A DNA stretch of 64,000 nt from Methanococcus vannielii SB (GCF_000017165.1 NC_009634.1:1224552-1288551); one strand, 5' to 3'; shown: positions 1-8,810, counted from the stretch's first letter. A program made the numbers and translations. Notes: a model not told the origin generated them from the letters alone.

Positions 1-1
1 A

Positions 2-310
2 TTTTATTCAATTAAAATTGCAGATAATTTCTTTAAACGTGCTTTTGGACTGATGTTTAAAGATATTAGAAATAATGAAGGTCTTTTATTTAAATATGGA
101 AATAGAAAACTCCATATCCATACTTTTTTCATGAAATACCCCATAGATGTAATTTTTTTAAAGGATGATTTTGTGGTGGATATTGTATCAAATTTAAAAC
201 CGTTTAAAACATATAATTCAAAAGTAAAATCCAATAAAATGTTTGAAATAAAGTCTGGAGCTTTAGATATTTCTAAACTACTTGGGAAAAAATTAGAATT
301 TAATGATTAA
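2..310 (+). CDS. DUF192 family protein, 5' end outside window
   Basis: The reading frame is open from the first bases of the window, so the gene starts upstream and only its last ~102 codons are present. The ATG at 53 is internal: the residues before it (ADNFFKRAFGLMFK) form the opening motif typical of DUF192 proteins, followed by FFMKYPIDVIFL, the second conserved block. DUF192 is a small beta-rich domain of unknown function found in bacteria and archaea; secreted versions exist, but the N-terminus cannot be seen here. The gene converges on the next gene with 3 bases between stop codons. Family assignment is by motif; no function can be given. Confidence 0.8.
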   Translation, partial: FYSIKIADNFFKRAFGLMFKDIRNNEGLLFKYGNRKLHIHTFFMKYPIDVIFLKDDFVVDIVSNLKPFKTYNSKVKSNKMFEIKSGALDISKLLGKKLEFND

Positions 311-313
311 TTT

Positions 314-1189
314 TTAACGATTACATATTATTTTTTGAACAGAAACATAATTATTCGTTCCTTTAACAGTTAATTCCCCGTTTTGGATTTCAATAAGATC
401 TCCTTCTTTAAAATTACCGTTTATATCTATTTCAGAGTAGATTTCGGGGTTTAAACAAATTTTATCAATTGCAAGGAAACTTTCATTTAAAACTAAGCTA
501 CCATTTTTTATAATTCCAATTTCGCCTGATTTTGCGATTTTGTTTACAATAGTCATTAATTTCTGCATTTCCGCCATTTTTATCGATAGTTCTTCCCGAT
601 ATTCACGTAAATCATTTAAATCTTTTTTAATTATGCTTTCAATATCTTTTTCAGCATTTTGACAGTATAAAAAATCATAACCTTTACTCAATGTCGGGTT
701 TTCAATTCCAACTAATATTTTTTCAAAAATTGTTCTGATTTTTAAAACATCCATCTTTGAAATTTCGGATAAGTATTTTTTAAGTTCTAATTCAACAATT
801 TTTTTCACGTATTTATTCCCAAAAACAACTATTCCGGTTCCGGTTTTTACTGATTTTTTTACAATATTGTCGTTTTCAATATCGAGTATTACACAAATGT
901 CCTTTGAAAGATACATTTTTTTTCGCTTTGAATCTTTTCCAATAGTTCTTACTTCACCAATAAGGGTATTTTCAAGCTGTTTAATTTTTTTCTGGTCATC
1001 AAGAATATGGACTTTTACAGAAAATTCGGCTGATTTTTCTGATAAATCATCATCGTTTTTTATTTTTCCAGAATAAAGAAGTTCTTCAAGCATTTCACGT
1101 TTTTTTTCTTCGCCATTAAATAAAATGGTTCTTTTATCTCCTGCAATCACTACGCCGTTTTTTCCATAGTAACCGATGATTACGCTCAT
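314..1189 (-). CDS. DUF2121 protein, proteasome-like N-terminus
   Basis: A 291-residue protein of a family (DUF2121) known mainly from methanogens and without an assigned function. The ATG at 1189 is chosen over an upstream GTG (1198) because GGTG lies 6 bases before it; the GTG is part of that ribosome-binding site. The N-terminus, SVIIGYYGKNGVVIAGDKR, looks like the first strands of proteasome-type Ntn hydrolases, including the DKR segment, but a serine follows the initiator methionine in place of the catalytic threonine. A charged, probably helical middle follows. It is divergent from nikR, with about 106 bases between start codons. Family call is fairly secure; a hydrolase role is inference. 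Confidence 0.75.
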   Translation of the reverse strand: MSVIIGYYGKNGVVIAGDKRTILFNGEEKKREMLEELLYSGKIKNDDDLSEKSAEFSVKVHILDDQKKIKQLENTLIGEVRTIGKDSKRKKMYLSKDICVILDIENDNIVKKSVKTGTGIVVFGNKYVKKIVELELKKYLSEISKMDVLKIRTIFEKILVGIENPTLSKGYDFLYCQNAEKDIESIIKKDLNDLREYREELSIKMAEMQKLMTIVNKIAKSGEIGIIKNGSLVLNESFLAIDKICLNPEIYSEIDINGNFKEGDLIEIQNGELTVKGTNNYVSVQKIICNR

Positions 1190-1232
1190 GATTTTCACCT
1201 TTTTATTATATAATATTTAAATATAACTTCCA

Positions 1233-1250
1233 TAATATTATTAAATATTA
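1233..1250. promoter_or_regulatory. AT-only dyad upstream of nikR
   Basis: A perfect inverted repeat TAATATT-ATTA-AATATTA sits in the divergent region between the DUF2121 gene and nikR, about 45 bases before the nikR start. Its placement near the expected nikR transcription start (a TATA-like stretch lies at about 1205-1214) would suit an autoregulatory operator. In DNA this AT-rich such dyads arise by chance, so support is weak. Confidence 0.25.
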
Positions 1251-1295
1251 CGAATACATTAACTACAACACCTAATACATATTTGGAGGTAAAAC

Positions 1296-1721
1296 ATGGT
1301 AGACATGGACAGAATAAGTATTTCGCTACCAACAAATCTTCTTGCAGAATTCGATGATATAATTGCTGAAAGGGGTTATGCAAGCAGGAGTGAGGCAATA
1401 AGAGATTCAATTCGTGATTACCTTATAAAACACAAGTGGATTCATAGTTTAGAAGGTTCAAGGGCTGGAACAATAAGTATTATTTACGACCACCACTCTA
1501 CAGACGTAATGGAAAAACTGACAACTATTCAACACGATTACGAGAAAATTATCGTTGCAACAATACACATGCACCTTGACCACGACCACTGTATGGAGGT
1601 AGTTCTTGTAAGGGGCGATGCATCAAACATTAAAGAATTAACAGACAAACTTACATCACAAAAAGGCGTAAAGCAGGTAAAACTTACGGTAATGGTTCCA
1701 GGAGGAAACATTCCCCAATAA
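1296..1721 (+). CDS. nikR: Nickel-responsive transcription regulator NikR
   Basis: A full-length NikR (141 residues). The N-terminal ribbon-helix-helix DNA-binding domain spans about residues 4-45 (DRISISLP, then YASRSEAIRDSIRDYL). The C-terminal ACT-like domain holds the nickel ligands: His80, His91, His93 and Cys99 correspond to His76, His87, His89 and Cys95 of E. coli NikR, a constant offset of 4. As a tetramer it would bind DNA when loaded with nickel and repress nickel uptake, important for a methanogen with nickel hydrogenases and F430. The start has a strong site, GGAGGT at 1285-1290. No nickel transporter lies nearby, so its targets are elsewhere. Confidence 0.96.
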   Translation: MVDMDRISISLPTNLLAEFDDIIAERGYASRSEAIRDSIRDYLIKHKWIHSLEGSRAGTISIIYDHHSTDVMEKLTTIQHDYEKIIVATIHMHLDHDHCMEVVLVRGDASNIKELTDKLTSQKGVKQVKLTVMVPGGNIPQ

Positions 1722-1808
1722 TTATTCATACTATTTTAACTTTTTATAAGTATAAGTCTTACTTACTGATTTTATTTTAAACAAAATTTATACTAAAAAG
1801 GGACAACA

Positions 1809-2033
1809 ATGGTAATTTCTAAAAAACATGAACAAATAGTTTTTGCACTTTTAATGTCATTTTCAATGGCATTTATAATATCCCTTGTAATGACACTAGT
1901 TAATAATGGATTTAGGTTAAATAGTTTATTATTTTGGCCAAAATCATTTTTAATAGGATATATTGTGGCATTTCCAACAGCGTACTTTTTATCACCCGTT
2001 ATTAGAAAAATAACTTTAAAACTAATACGGTAG
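1809..2033 (+). CDS. DUF2798-like small membrane protein
   Basis: A 74-residue protein with two predicted membrane helices (about residues 12-32 and 45-66). The pattern matches the two-helix DUF2798 family: basic N-terminus, SFSMAFIISLVMTLVNNG, a short polar loop, then FWPKSFLIGYIVAFPTAYFLSP and a basic tail. Function is unknown in the family. It follows nikR by 87 bases on the same strand, but a TATA-like stretch in the gap suggests its own promoter. A chance ORF is unlikely given the coherent topology and the GGGA sequence before the ATG. Confidence 0.65.
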   Translation: MVISKKHEQIVFALLMSFSMAFIISLVMTLVNNGFRLNSLLFWPKSFLIGYIVAFPTAYFLSPVIRKITLKLIR

Positions 2034-2053
2034 AATTTAGGGGCCCTAAACTA

Positions 2054-2896
2054 TTATAATATTGGTTCAAAACCAGCCGATTTTATTTCATTATGTTTTT
2101 TCAAAACTAAATCTTCAAAATTTTCTTCAAAATTTTCTTCATTTGAAATAAAATTTATTGTATATTTCGTTTTTTCATAAAAATTGGGAGTTTCTATATT
2201 ATACTCTTTTTTAACATATCTTAAAAGACATTTATTTATAAACATGCTATATCCTTCTTCAAGGAGGTCTATCGCATAAAATGGATTTTTTACGACTTTT
2301 GAAACCCTAAAATCAATTTTTTCATTTTTTAACGTTTTCCAAACGATTCTATGGGCAGAAAAATTTACTCCAAGCAAATTTTTAAAGTTGAAGTCGCCTT
2401 TTGATACCATTAAAAAATGGTCGTATGCAACAGGTATCGGGTCTCCAATTCGGTAACTCCAGTACGGGTCGTCAATTCCAATTGTATCGGTAAGATTTGA
2501 TTTATGTAGTTTTAAAATATTTGAAAATGAAGAAACAAGCACATCATCAAAAAGAATTTTTCCAACCTCCCCACTTACAAACCCACACGCAATAAACTTT
2601 GTTTTAGAAACCCTTTCTTTAATGGCAGTATAATATTTTACAATTTGGTAAGCTTCTTCTGAAAGAACAGTTCCTGCAGGAGAGGCATACGCTAGATTAA
2701 CTCCTAATTTAGCCTCTAATCTTTTCAACTGTATATTTACCGTTGATGGGGGGATATCAAGTAGTTGTGCAACTTTATTTTGTGATTTTGTTTCAAGTAT
2801 TAACTTCAAAATTTCAGCTTGAGATGGAGTAATTACTTTATCCCTATAGTTTATATTCAATGTTACACTTAAATCAGATTCGTTTAGTTTATTCAA
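2054..2896 (-). CDS. LysR/ModE-type transcription regulator
   Basis: A 280-residue protein with an N-terminal winged helix-turn-helix of LysR/ModE type at about residues 20-85 (ITPSQAEILKLILETKSQNKVAQLLDIPPSTVN, then LKRLEAKLG). The C-terminal half resembles a periplasmic-binding-protein-like effector domain. The start is TTG at 2896, preceded by GGGAT. It is divergent from the radical SAM gene at 3003 with about 106 bases between, the usual layout for a LysR-type regulator and its target. Methanococcus has a characterised LysR-type regulator, HrsM, which represses genes for selenium-free enzymes; whether this is that protein or a paralogue cannot be told here. Confidence 0.7.
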   Translation of the reverse strand: MNKLNESDLSVTLNINYRDKVITPSQAEILKLILETKSQNKVAQLLDIPPSTVNIQLKRLEAKLGVNLAYASPAGTVLSEEAYQIVKYYTAIKERVSKTKFIACGFVSGEVGKILFDDVLVSSFSNILKLHKSNLTDTIGIDDPYWSYRIGDPIPVAYDHFLMVSKGDFNFKNLLGVNFSAHRIVWKTLKNEKIDFRVSKVVKNPFYAIDLLEEGYSMFINKCLLRYVKKEYNIETPNFYEKTKYTINFISNEENFEENFEDLVLKKHNEIKSAGFEPIL

Positions 2897-3002
2897 AAAA
2901 TATCCCTTTTAAAACCAAATATTAGCAGTATAATTTTAAATAAATTTACATAATCTACATAAATATTATAAATTCAAGTATTTTAAACTATCAGGGGAAA
3001 AT

Positions 3003-4067
3003 ATGGATTCAGTAGCCACTTTAGAAAATTCAATAAAAGCATTTAAGTTAACAGAAAAATACCATGGAGATGCCGTTAGTTTAGAACGTGCTCTTTTTTT
3101 AGGATGGTATTGCAGTTTAAACGACCCTTGTAAGTTCTGTTTTATGTCGACACAAAAACAAAAGATAAAAGAACCATTAAGGGCAAGAAGGCGAATTGAA
3201 AGCATTTTGGCAGAAAGCATAATTATGAAAAGAATCGGATGGAAATTAGAGTTTATTTCTGGAGGATACGGATATACTACGGAAGAATTAAATGATACAA
3301 TAGAAATGGTTTCTTATGTTCAAGGGTCAAAACAATACTTAAACGTTGGAATAATTGATTTTGAAAACATAAACTTGGAAAATATTGAAGGAGTAGTTGG
3401 GGCTGTTGAAACAGTAAATGAAAAACTACATAAAGAGATATGCCCTGGAAAACCAATTGATAAAACAAAGGAAATGCTTATCCATGCAAAAGATAATGGG
3501 TTAAAAACCGGAATTACCATAATATTGGGATTAGGTGAGTCTGAAAAAGATATTGAAACCCTTTTAAACATGATTGAGGAACTTGAACTTGATAGAATTA
3601 CATTTTATTCATTAAATCCCCAAAAAGAAACTATTTTTGAAGGTAGTGCTTCAATAACAACTCTTGAATACATGAACTGGATTTCATCAGTACGGCTGAA
3701 TTTCCCAAAAGTGAAAATTGCAACTGGTACATGGGTTGATAAACTAACAAACATCGGGCCTCTTATAATGGCAGGTTCAAACGTAATTACGAAGTTTCCA
3801 TTATTTTCACTTTATGGTAAAAAGGAAGGTAAAACAGTTGAAAACGAAATTTATTCAACAGGCAGAAACTTATATGGGAGTTTTTCAGATATTGACGCAC
3901 TAAAAGGCCTAAAACTTGCAAAAAACACGAAATATGTGGATGAAAAAATAAGTATTTCTAGCAAAAATTTAGATGCCGTTGAACGGATGAAAAAAGATGT
4001 TGACAAAAAAATTGAAGGATATATTAAAAAGGCTTTAAAAACTCCTTTTTCAGATTTTGGTGAATAA
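3003..4067 (+). CDS. Radical SAM protein with CX5CX2C motif (HmdB/HcgA-like)
   Basis: A 354-residue radical SAM enzyme. The cluster-binding cysteines are Cys37, Cys43 and Cys46 (YCSLNDPCKFCFM), a CX5CX2C spacing instead of the usual CX3CX2C. That spacing is known for HmdB (HcgA), a biotin-synthase-like enzyme implicated in making the FeGP cofactor of [Fe]-hydrogenase Hmd. Length, the GGYGY segment near residue 83 and the barrel pattern also fit BioB-like radical SAM proteins. GGGG lies just before the ATG. No hmd or other hcg gene is in the window; the neighbour is a divergent LysR-like regulator. It could be HmdB itself, encoded away from hmd, or a paralogue. Confidence 0.72.
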   Translation: MDSVATLENSIKAFKLTEKYHGDAVSLERALFLGWYCSLNDPCKFCFMSTQKQKIKEPLRARRRIESILAESIIMKRIGWKLEFISGGYGYTTEELNDTIEMVSYVQGSKQYLNVGIIDFENINLENIEGVVGAVETVNEKLHKEICPGKPIDKTKEMLIHAKDNGLKTGITIILGLGESEKDIETLLNMIEELELDRITFYSLNPQKETIFEGSASITTLEYMNWISSVRLNFPKVKIATGTWVDKLTNIGPLIMAGSNVITKFPLFSLYGKKEGKTVENEIYSTGRNLYGSFSDIDALKGLKLAKNTKYVDEKISISSKNLDAVERMKKDVDKKIEGYIKKALKTPFSDFGE

Positions 4068-4145
4068 TATTTTATTTATTGAACGCAAAATACACATTCT
4101 ATTTTATATACAAACATGAAATATAAAATAGATAATTAAATTCTT

Positions 4146-4187
4146 AACTTTACATGTTAAACTTTACATGTTAAACTTTACATCTTT
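4146..4187. repeat. Three tandem copies of a 14-bp unit
   Basis: The unit AACTTTACATGTTA occurs twice perfectly from 4146 and a third time with a changed end. Looser AT-rich repeats of the form TTTAAATTTTAAATATT follow up to about 4236, filling the gap before the NIP7-like gene. Each core holds the palindrome ACATGT. Confidence 0.8.
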
Positions 4188-4246
4188 AAATTTTAAATAT
4201 TAACTTTTAAACTTTAAATTTTAAATTTTAAATATTATGGGATACT

Positions 4247-4738
4247 ATGAAACACAGAAAGCTTGAAGAAAACGAAAAATTGGCAGTAAGAAACGCCATT
4301 TCAAGATACATTGGAAAAAAAGTTGAAGAACTTGAATACAGTAATTTTTTAATCCTAAAAGGAAAGGCAAAAAATGTAATCTATGTAAGTACTGAAGTTT
4401 TAAAAGAACTCGATAAATTTGACGATATTTATAGTGCCGGAATAAATATCGGTGAATTGGAAGAAATTTCGGGCAAAGAAAAGTTTTTACCATCATTAGA
4501 AGGAGTTACATTAGTTTCAAGAGATATAGTTAAAAATTACGCAGTCATTAACCAAAAAGGCGAAAGTTTATTCTTGTATAATAGGGATGTATTTGACACG
4601 TCAATAATTGAAATTGTTGGTGACGGAAAAGTTGTAATTTTTAACGAAAATCGAGAACTACTTGGAATTGGAAAATATGATGGGAAAATTATAAAAAATA
4701 CTATGGATCGTGGCTGGTACCTAAGACACGGCGGATAA
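4247..4738 (+). CDS. NIP7-like PUA-domain protein
   Basis: A 163-residue protein with the two-part build of archaeal and eukaryotic NIP7. The N-terminal alpha/beta domain runs from the start (RKLEENEKLAVRNAISRYIG, then VIYVSTEVLKEL) to about residue 85. The C-terminal PUA RNA-binding domain covers the rest (AVINQKGESLFLYNRDV, then GIGKYDG and a final RGWYLRHGG). NIP7 works in pre-rRNA processing and large-subunit biogenesis in eukaryotes; the archaeal protein binds RNA and is assumed to act in ribosome assembly. It opens a three-gene run with the unknown gene at 4752 and truD, separated by 8-13 bases, so co-transcription is likely. Confidence 0.75.
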   Translation: MKHRKLEENEKLAVRNAISRYIGKKVEELEYSNFLILKGKAKNVIYVSTEVLKELDKFDDIYSAGINIGELEEISGKEKFLPSLEGVTLVSRDIVKNYAVINQKGESLFLYNRDVFDTSIIEIVGDGKVVIFNENRELLGIGKYDGKIIKNTMDRGWYLRHGG

Positions 4739-4751
4739 TACGGTGACTATA

Positions 4752-5552
4752 ATGAATTCTAAGAAATTATTAAGGCAAATTTTAGTGGATATTTATAAAA
4801 ATCTTGATGAATATTCAAAAGATCTCATAATGGCCGAAAATTTAGAAGTTGAATTTAAAGGGCTTAACATACAATCTTTAGATGGTAAAAGGCATTTTAT
4901 AAAAAACCTCCACGATTCTGAAGAACTCTCTTCTTTTGAATCGGTAGTTCGCAAATACCATTTAAGAAAAGTTAACTTAAAAAATTCAGATGACGGACTT
5001 ATTATTATTCATTTAACCTCAAGAAAGGCAAACACATACTCGTTTGAATTAGACAATGCATTTGAAGTTGTTAAAAAAACGTATGCAAATGTTTCATTTG
5101 AGCATAGGGATAGAATTATACAATGGAACGAACTTGAGGATGAACAATTAGATAAGGAACTTTCAAGATTTGATGTTAATTCTGAAAAAATTGTAAACGA
5201 GGTAATTGAAAATACTAAAATAAATGAAGTTTTAGTATACATTGATGTTTTCATGGACTTGGAAAAAATAGAAAATTTTATTGAACGAGAAGATGGTAAA
5301 ATAATATTATGGATTCATCCAACTTTTTTATTCTCAAAAGAACCTGTTTTAATTGGACTTATAGCTTACGAACTTTCAAGATATGATTACGTGCTATTGG
5401 AACGAAATTATCAGAATATACTCGAATACTGTAAGGAATATCGGGAATTATGTAATAAAAACCTGAAAATAATTGAAAAAATTAGGGAAATAGCAGTTAA
5501 AAGAAATGATTCAGATGTTATAAAAGAAATTGACCGGCTAACTATGATTTAA
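4752..5552 (+). CDS. Conserved hypothetical protein
   Basis: I do not recognise this protein of about 266 residues. The ATG at 4752 is preferred because GGTG at 4742-4745 lies 6 bases upstream; the GTG at 4743 belongs to that site. It is acidic and lysine-rich with a predicted mixed alpha/beta fold, no signal peptide and no membrane helix. A central hydrophobic segment, VLIGLIAYELSRYDYVLLE, recalls the helix of a metallopeptidase but lacks the HExxH motif. Its position between the NIP7-like gene and truD in one tight run suggests a link to RNA metabolism, by context only. Confidence 0.6.
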   Translation: MNSKKLLRQILVDIYKNLDEYSKDLIMAENLEVEFKGLNIQSLDGKRHFIKNLHDSEELSSFESVVRKYHLRKVNLKNSDDGLIIIHLTSRKANTYSFELDNAFEVVKKTYANVSFEHRDRIIQWNELEDEQLDKELSRFDVNSEKIVNEVIENTKINEVLVYIDVFMDLEKIENFIEREDGKIILWIHPTFLFSKEPVLIGLIAYELSRYDYVLLERNYQNILEYCKEYRELCNKNLKIIEKIREIAVKRNDSDVIKEIDRLTMI

Positions 5553-5560
5553 GTGACAGC

Positions 5561-6730
5561 ATGAAACTAAGACAAAAACCCGAAGACTTTATCGTAAATG
5601 AGATTTTAGAATATAAACTTGTAGATTATGGAAATTACTCCCTTTATAGGCTTAAAAAATTAGGGATAGAAAATTTAGCTGCAATTTCATATATTTCAAA
5701 GAATTTTAAGATTCCGTTAAATGATATTGGTTACTGTGGTTTAAAAGATAGACACGCAATCACAACCCAATATATAACTATTCCAAATGAATACGGCAGG
5801 ATATCATTAGATGAAGAGAATTTAACTTTAGAATATGTAGGAACTATTGAAAAACCATTAAAAATAGGGGAACTTTTTGGAAATTCGTTTGAAATTGTTG
5901 CAAGGAATATCGATAAAAATGATTTTTTAAAATTTGCTGAAAATATCGACACTTTAAAGGACGGAATTCCAAATTATTTTGATGAACAGCGTTTTGGAAG
6001 TGTTTTTAATGGTAAATTTATAATAAAAGAAATTATCAATGAAAATTATGAAAGTGCAGTTAAAATACTACTTACCAATTATACAAAAAGTGAAAAAAAG
6101 TCATTAAAAGATTTAAAACGGTTCATAGCTAAAAATTGGGGGAATTGGGATGCATGCATAAAATACATTGAAAAAAAACAGATAACAAGCAAAATGTTTA
6201 AAAATATGATAAAGTCCCTTAAATATGAAAATGACTTTAAAAAATCATTTTATTACGTGGATAATCGATTAAAAGAACTTTTTATTTCCGCTTACCAGAG
6301 TTATATCTGGAATGAATGTTTAAAGGAAATTTTAAAAGAAAAACTCCAAAAAGATGACAGAAAATACATTGATTACTCTTGTGGAACATTTTTATTTTAC
6401 AAAAATTTGGAAAAAGATGTTTTTGAAGATATTGCTAAAATCGAGTTTCCAACAATTGCAATTGATAAAGAATACGAGGAATTTGAAAATAGGATAATAA
6501 ATTCAGTCTTAAAAAAAGAACGGATTAAAATTGCTGATTTTAAGAAGATAACCTTTGGAAAATTGAAATATTCAAAAAGGCCAATTATTTCAATCCCTAA
6601 AAATGTAGAAATAGGTAATTTTAAGTCTGACGAGCTAAATATAAAAAAATATAAACTTAATTTAAAATTTACACTTAATAAAGGAAGTTATGCAACAATG
6701 GTCGTCAAAAAAATATTTGAAACGTTTTAA
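5561..6730 (+). CDS. truD: tRNA pseudouridine synthase TruD (Pus7 family)
   Basis: A 389-residue archaeal TruD/Pus7 enzyme, which isomerises a uridine to pseudouridine in tRNA (position 13 in the bacterial enzyme). The catalytic motif GYCGLKDRHA is at residues 57-66 with Asp63 as nucleophile; the second signature, NYFDEQRFGS, is near residue 138. It opens with the typical KPEDFIVNEI. The central TruD insertion domain and the C-terminal return strand (KGSYATMVVKKI) are present, so it is complete. GTGA lies 4 bases before the ATG. It ends the run that starts with the NIP7-like gene and converges with argH. Confidence 0.95.
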   Translation: MKLRQKPEDFIVNEILEYKLVDYGNYSLYRLKKLGIENLAAISYISKNFKIPLNDIGYCGLKDRHAITTQYITIPNEYGRISLDEENLTLEYVGTIEKPLKIGELFGNSFEIVARNIDKNDFLKFAENIDTLKDGIPNYFDEQRFGSVFNGKFIIKEIINENYESAVKILLTNYTKSEKKSLKDLKRFIAKNWGNWDACIKYIEKKQITSKMFKNMIKSLKYENDFKKSFYYVDNRLKELFISAYQSYIWNECLKEILKEKLQKDDRKYIDYSCGTFLFYKNLEKDVFEDIAKIEFPTIAIDKEYEEFENRIINSVLKKERIKIADFKKITFGKLKYSKRPIISIPKNVEIGNFKSDELNIKKYKLNLKFTLNKGSYATMVVKKIFETF

Positions 6731-6763
6731 TATTAAAAAGTATATTTTAAAAATAACAGGTAT

Positions 6764-8209
6764 TCAATTTAGCAAATTTTCCTCAACTGCTTCAATTGAA
6801 CGCATTTTATCGTTTAAATTTTTTGAATGTAACTCCATTTTGTTTTTAAATGATAAAACTGCTCTTTCTACTTCTTTTGGAGCTGGACCCCCAATTACAT
6901 CTCTTAATTTTACGTTTTCATAAGGGTCTAGTGCAGAGTCTATTTTTTCCTTTGATAAATGAAGCCCATTGGCCTTAAAGACATCTAAAATTATATCTTT
7001 AATTTCAACTTTTTCTTCAATCGAAGTCCTTACAAGTTCCCCAACGATCCCATGAGCCATTCTAAATGCAATATTACATTCCCTTACAAGGGTATCTGCA
7101 AGTTCTGTTGCGGTAGCATAATTTTTTTCTGCATTTTCTTTCATTCTTTCTTTATTTACTTTAATAGTTGAAACCATTCCATCAATCATTTTAATACAGT
7201 CTATTATGGTATAGGTGCTTTTCCAAAGATGTGGCGATATTTCTTGCAAATCTCGATTATATGTATTTGGAAGGGCTTTCATAATTGTTAAAACAGTTAT
7301 AAGATTGCCATTTAGTGTTGAGAGCTTTGCACGGGCAATTTCTGCTACATCCGGATTTTTCTTTTGGGGCATTATCGAAGACGTGGACGTGTATTCATCT
7401 GCAATTTCAACGGTCTTAAATTCTGCAGTAGAGAATAAAATGAGTTCTTCACAGATTTTTGAGAGGTTTGTTCCAAGCATTGAAATATTTGCCATTGTTT
7501 CTACAATAAAGTCTCTTGAAGATACTCCATCCATTGAATTTTCGATTAATTCGTAAAATCCTAAAAGTTCCATAGTTCTTTTTCTATCGATATTAAATCC
7601 TGTTGTGGCCATTGCACCGCAACCTAACGGGGAGATGTTAATCCTGTTATATGCATCAAAAAATCTTGAAATATCTCTTTCAACTGCTGAAACGTGGCTT
7701 AAAATTTGATGTCCAAAGGTAACAGGCTGTGCCTGCTGCAAATGGGTATATCCAACAGTTATAGTTTCGCTATGTTCTTTTGCAAGGGAGAGCATATTTT
7801 CTTCCATGTCTATTAAGAGTTTTACTATTTCAAGAACTTTTTTTCTTAAAGAAAGTCTTAAATCTGTTGCAACTTCATCATTTCTACTTCTTCCAGTATG
7901 CATTCTTCCAGCAACGTCTTCACCTAATTTTTTTATCAGTTCACTTTCAATTACCATATGAATATCGTCAAGAGAAGGGTCTAAATTTAAGCTATCCATT
8001 CCTACTTTAGCTATTTTTTTAAGTTCTTCAATTACTTTTTCACCAAACTCTATGGAAACAATTTTTTGCTCCATAAGCATTGTTGTATGTGCAATATCAC
8101 ATAAAATATCGCTTTGAAAGATTTCTTTATCAAATTCAAGGCTAGTTGTAAATTTCATCACGTCTTCTTTAACGCTACTTCCAAGTCTTCCACGTCTTAA
8201 AATATTCAT
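6764..8209 (-). CDS. argH: Argininosuccinate lyase
   Basis: A full-length (481 residues) argininosuccinate lyase of the fumarase/aspartase superfamily, which splits argininosuccinate into arginine and fumarate in the last step of arginine synthesis. Visible signatures are HTGRSRNDE at 104-112, the TVGYTHLQQAQP segment with catalytic His156, and the family loop SSIMPQKKNPD at 277-287, whose serine is the general acid/base. The protein is expected to be a cytosolic homotetramer. GGTG lies 8 bases before the ATG. It is transcribed away from the CoA-binding gene's start region with 48 bases between; no other arginine gene is present. Confidence 0.97.
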   Translation of the reverse strand: MNILRRGRLGSSVKEDVMKFTTSLEFDKEIFQSDILCDIAHTTMLMEQKIVSIEFGEKVIEELKKIAKVGMDSLNLDPSLDDIHMVIESELIKKLGEDVAGRMHTGRSRNDEVATDLRLSLRKKVLEIVKLLIDMEENMLSLAKEHSETITVGYTHLQQAQPVTFGHQILSHVSAVERDISRFFDAYNRINISPLGCGAMATTGFNIDRKRTMELLGFYELIENSMDGVSSRDFIVETMANISMLGTNLSKICEELILFSTAEFKTVEIADEYTSTSSIMPQKKNPDVAEIARAKLSTLNGNLITVLTIMKALPNTYNRDLQEISPHLWKSTYTIIDCIKMIDGMVSTIKVNKERMKENAEKNYATATELADTLVRECNIAFRMAHGIVGELVRTSIEEKVEIKDIILDVFKANGLHLSKEKIDSALDPYENVKLRDVIGGPAPKEVERAVLSFKNKMELHSKNLNDKMRSIEAVEENLLN

Positions 8210-8257
8210 GTTTTATTCACCTAAACGGACTTTTTACTTTAAGATTAGACATCCAAA

Positions 8258-8695
8258 CTATAAAAATTTTTGATATTCAGACATCATGCACCGTTCAAGC
8301 ACTACGTTAAAATTATTTTTTAAAAGATAATCTACTGTAGACTCAAACGAAGTTCCTGGCTGAAACCATATTACGGGCTTTTTATCGCCAATATTTTTTA
8401 AAACATCGAAAGTTTTTTCAGGACTTATAAATACTGTAACAATATCAATATTATCGCCTATATCTAATAAATCTTTATAAACTGTCTTTCCAAGTATTTT
8501 TTCCCCAAAATATTTGGGATTTATAAGGTATATATTAAATCCCGCATCTTTTAAATATTTTGAAACGAAATAACTTGGTTTATCCTTATTTTTAGAAATT
8601 CCTATGATTGCAACGTTTTTTGAAGTTTTAATGATTTTTTCAATCATTTTACTATTTAATAACTGACTTTTGGTAGATTTAGCTGTAATCTTCAT
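8258..8695 (-). CDS. CoA-binding domain protein (YccU-like)
   Basis: A 145-residue protein made of a single CoA-binding Rossmann domain. The nucleotide-binding turn is VAIIGISKNKDKPSYFV at about residues 28-44, followed by INPKYFGEKILGKTVYKDL and the late WFQPGTSFES segment, all standard in the YccU/CoA-binding family. These proteins bind CoA but their reaction is unknown. It lies on the same strand as argH, upstream of it, and could be co-transcribed with it. A divergent promoter region separates it from the AIM24 gene. Confidence 0.85.
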   Translation of the reverse strand: MKITAKSTKSQLLNSKMIEKIIKTSKNVAIIGISKNKDKPSYFVSKYLKDAGFNIYLINPKYFGEKILGKTVYKDLLDIGDNIDIVTVFISPEKTFDVLKNIGDKKPVIWFQPGTSFESTVDYLLKNNFNVVLERCMMSEYQKFL

Positions 8696-8810
8696 TTTAT
8701 GACCTTAATTCTAATGTTTAAGTCCAATTTACTTATTCAGTGAATTTAAATAATATATTACATATACCAAAAGGCGAATAAATATTATTAATAAGTAACA
8801 GGTGGGATTA

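Noticed and set aside
1205-1250. AT palindromes upstream of nikR as a firm NikR operator
   Set aside because: They hold no G or C and occur in a region of almost pure A and T, so chance is likely. Listed only at low confidence.
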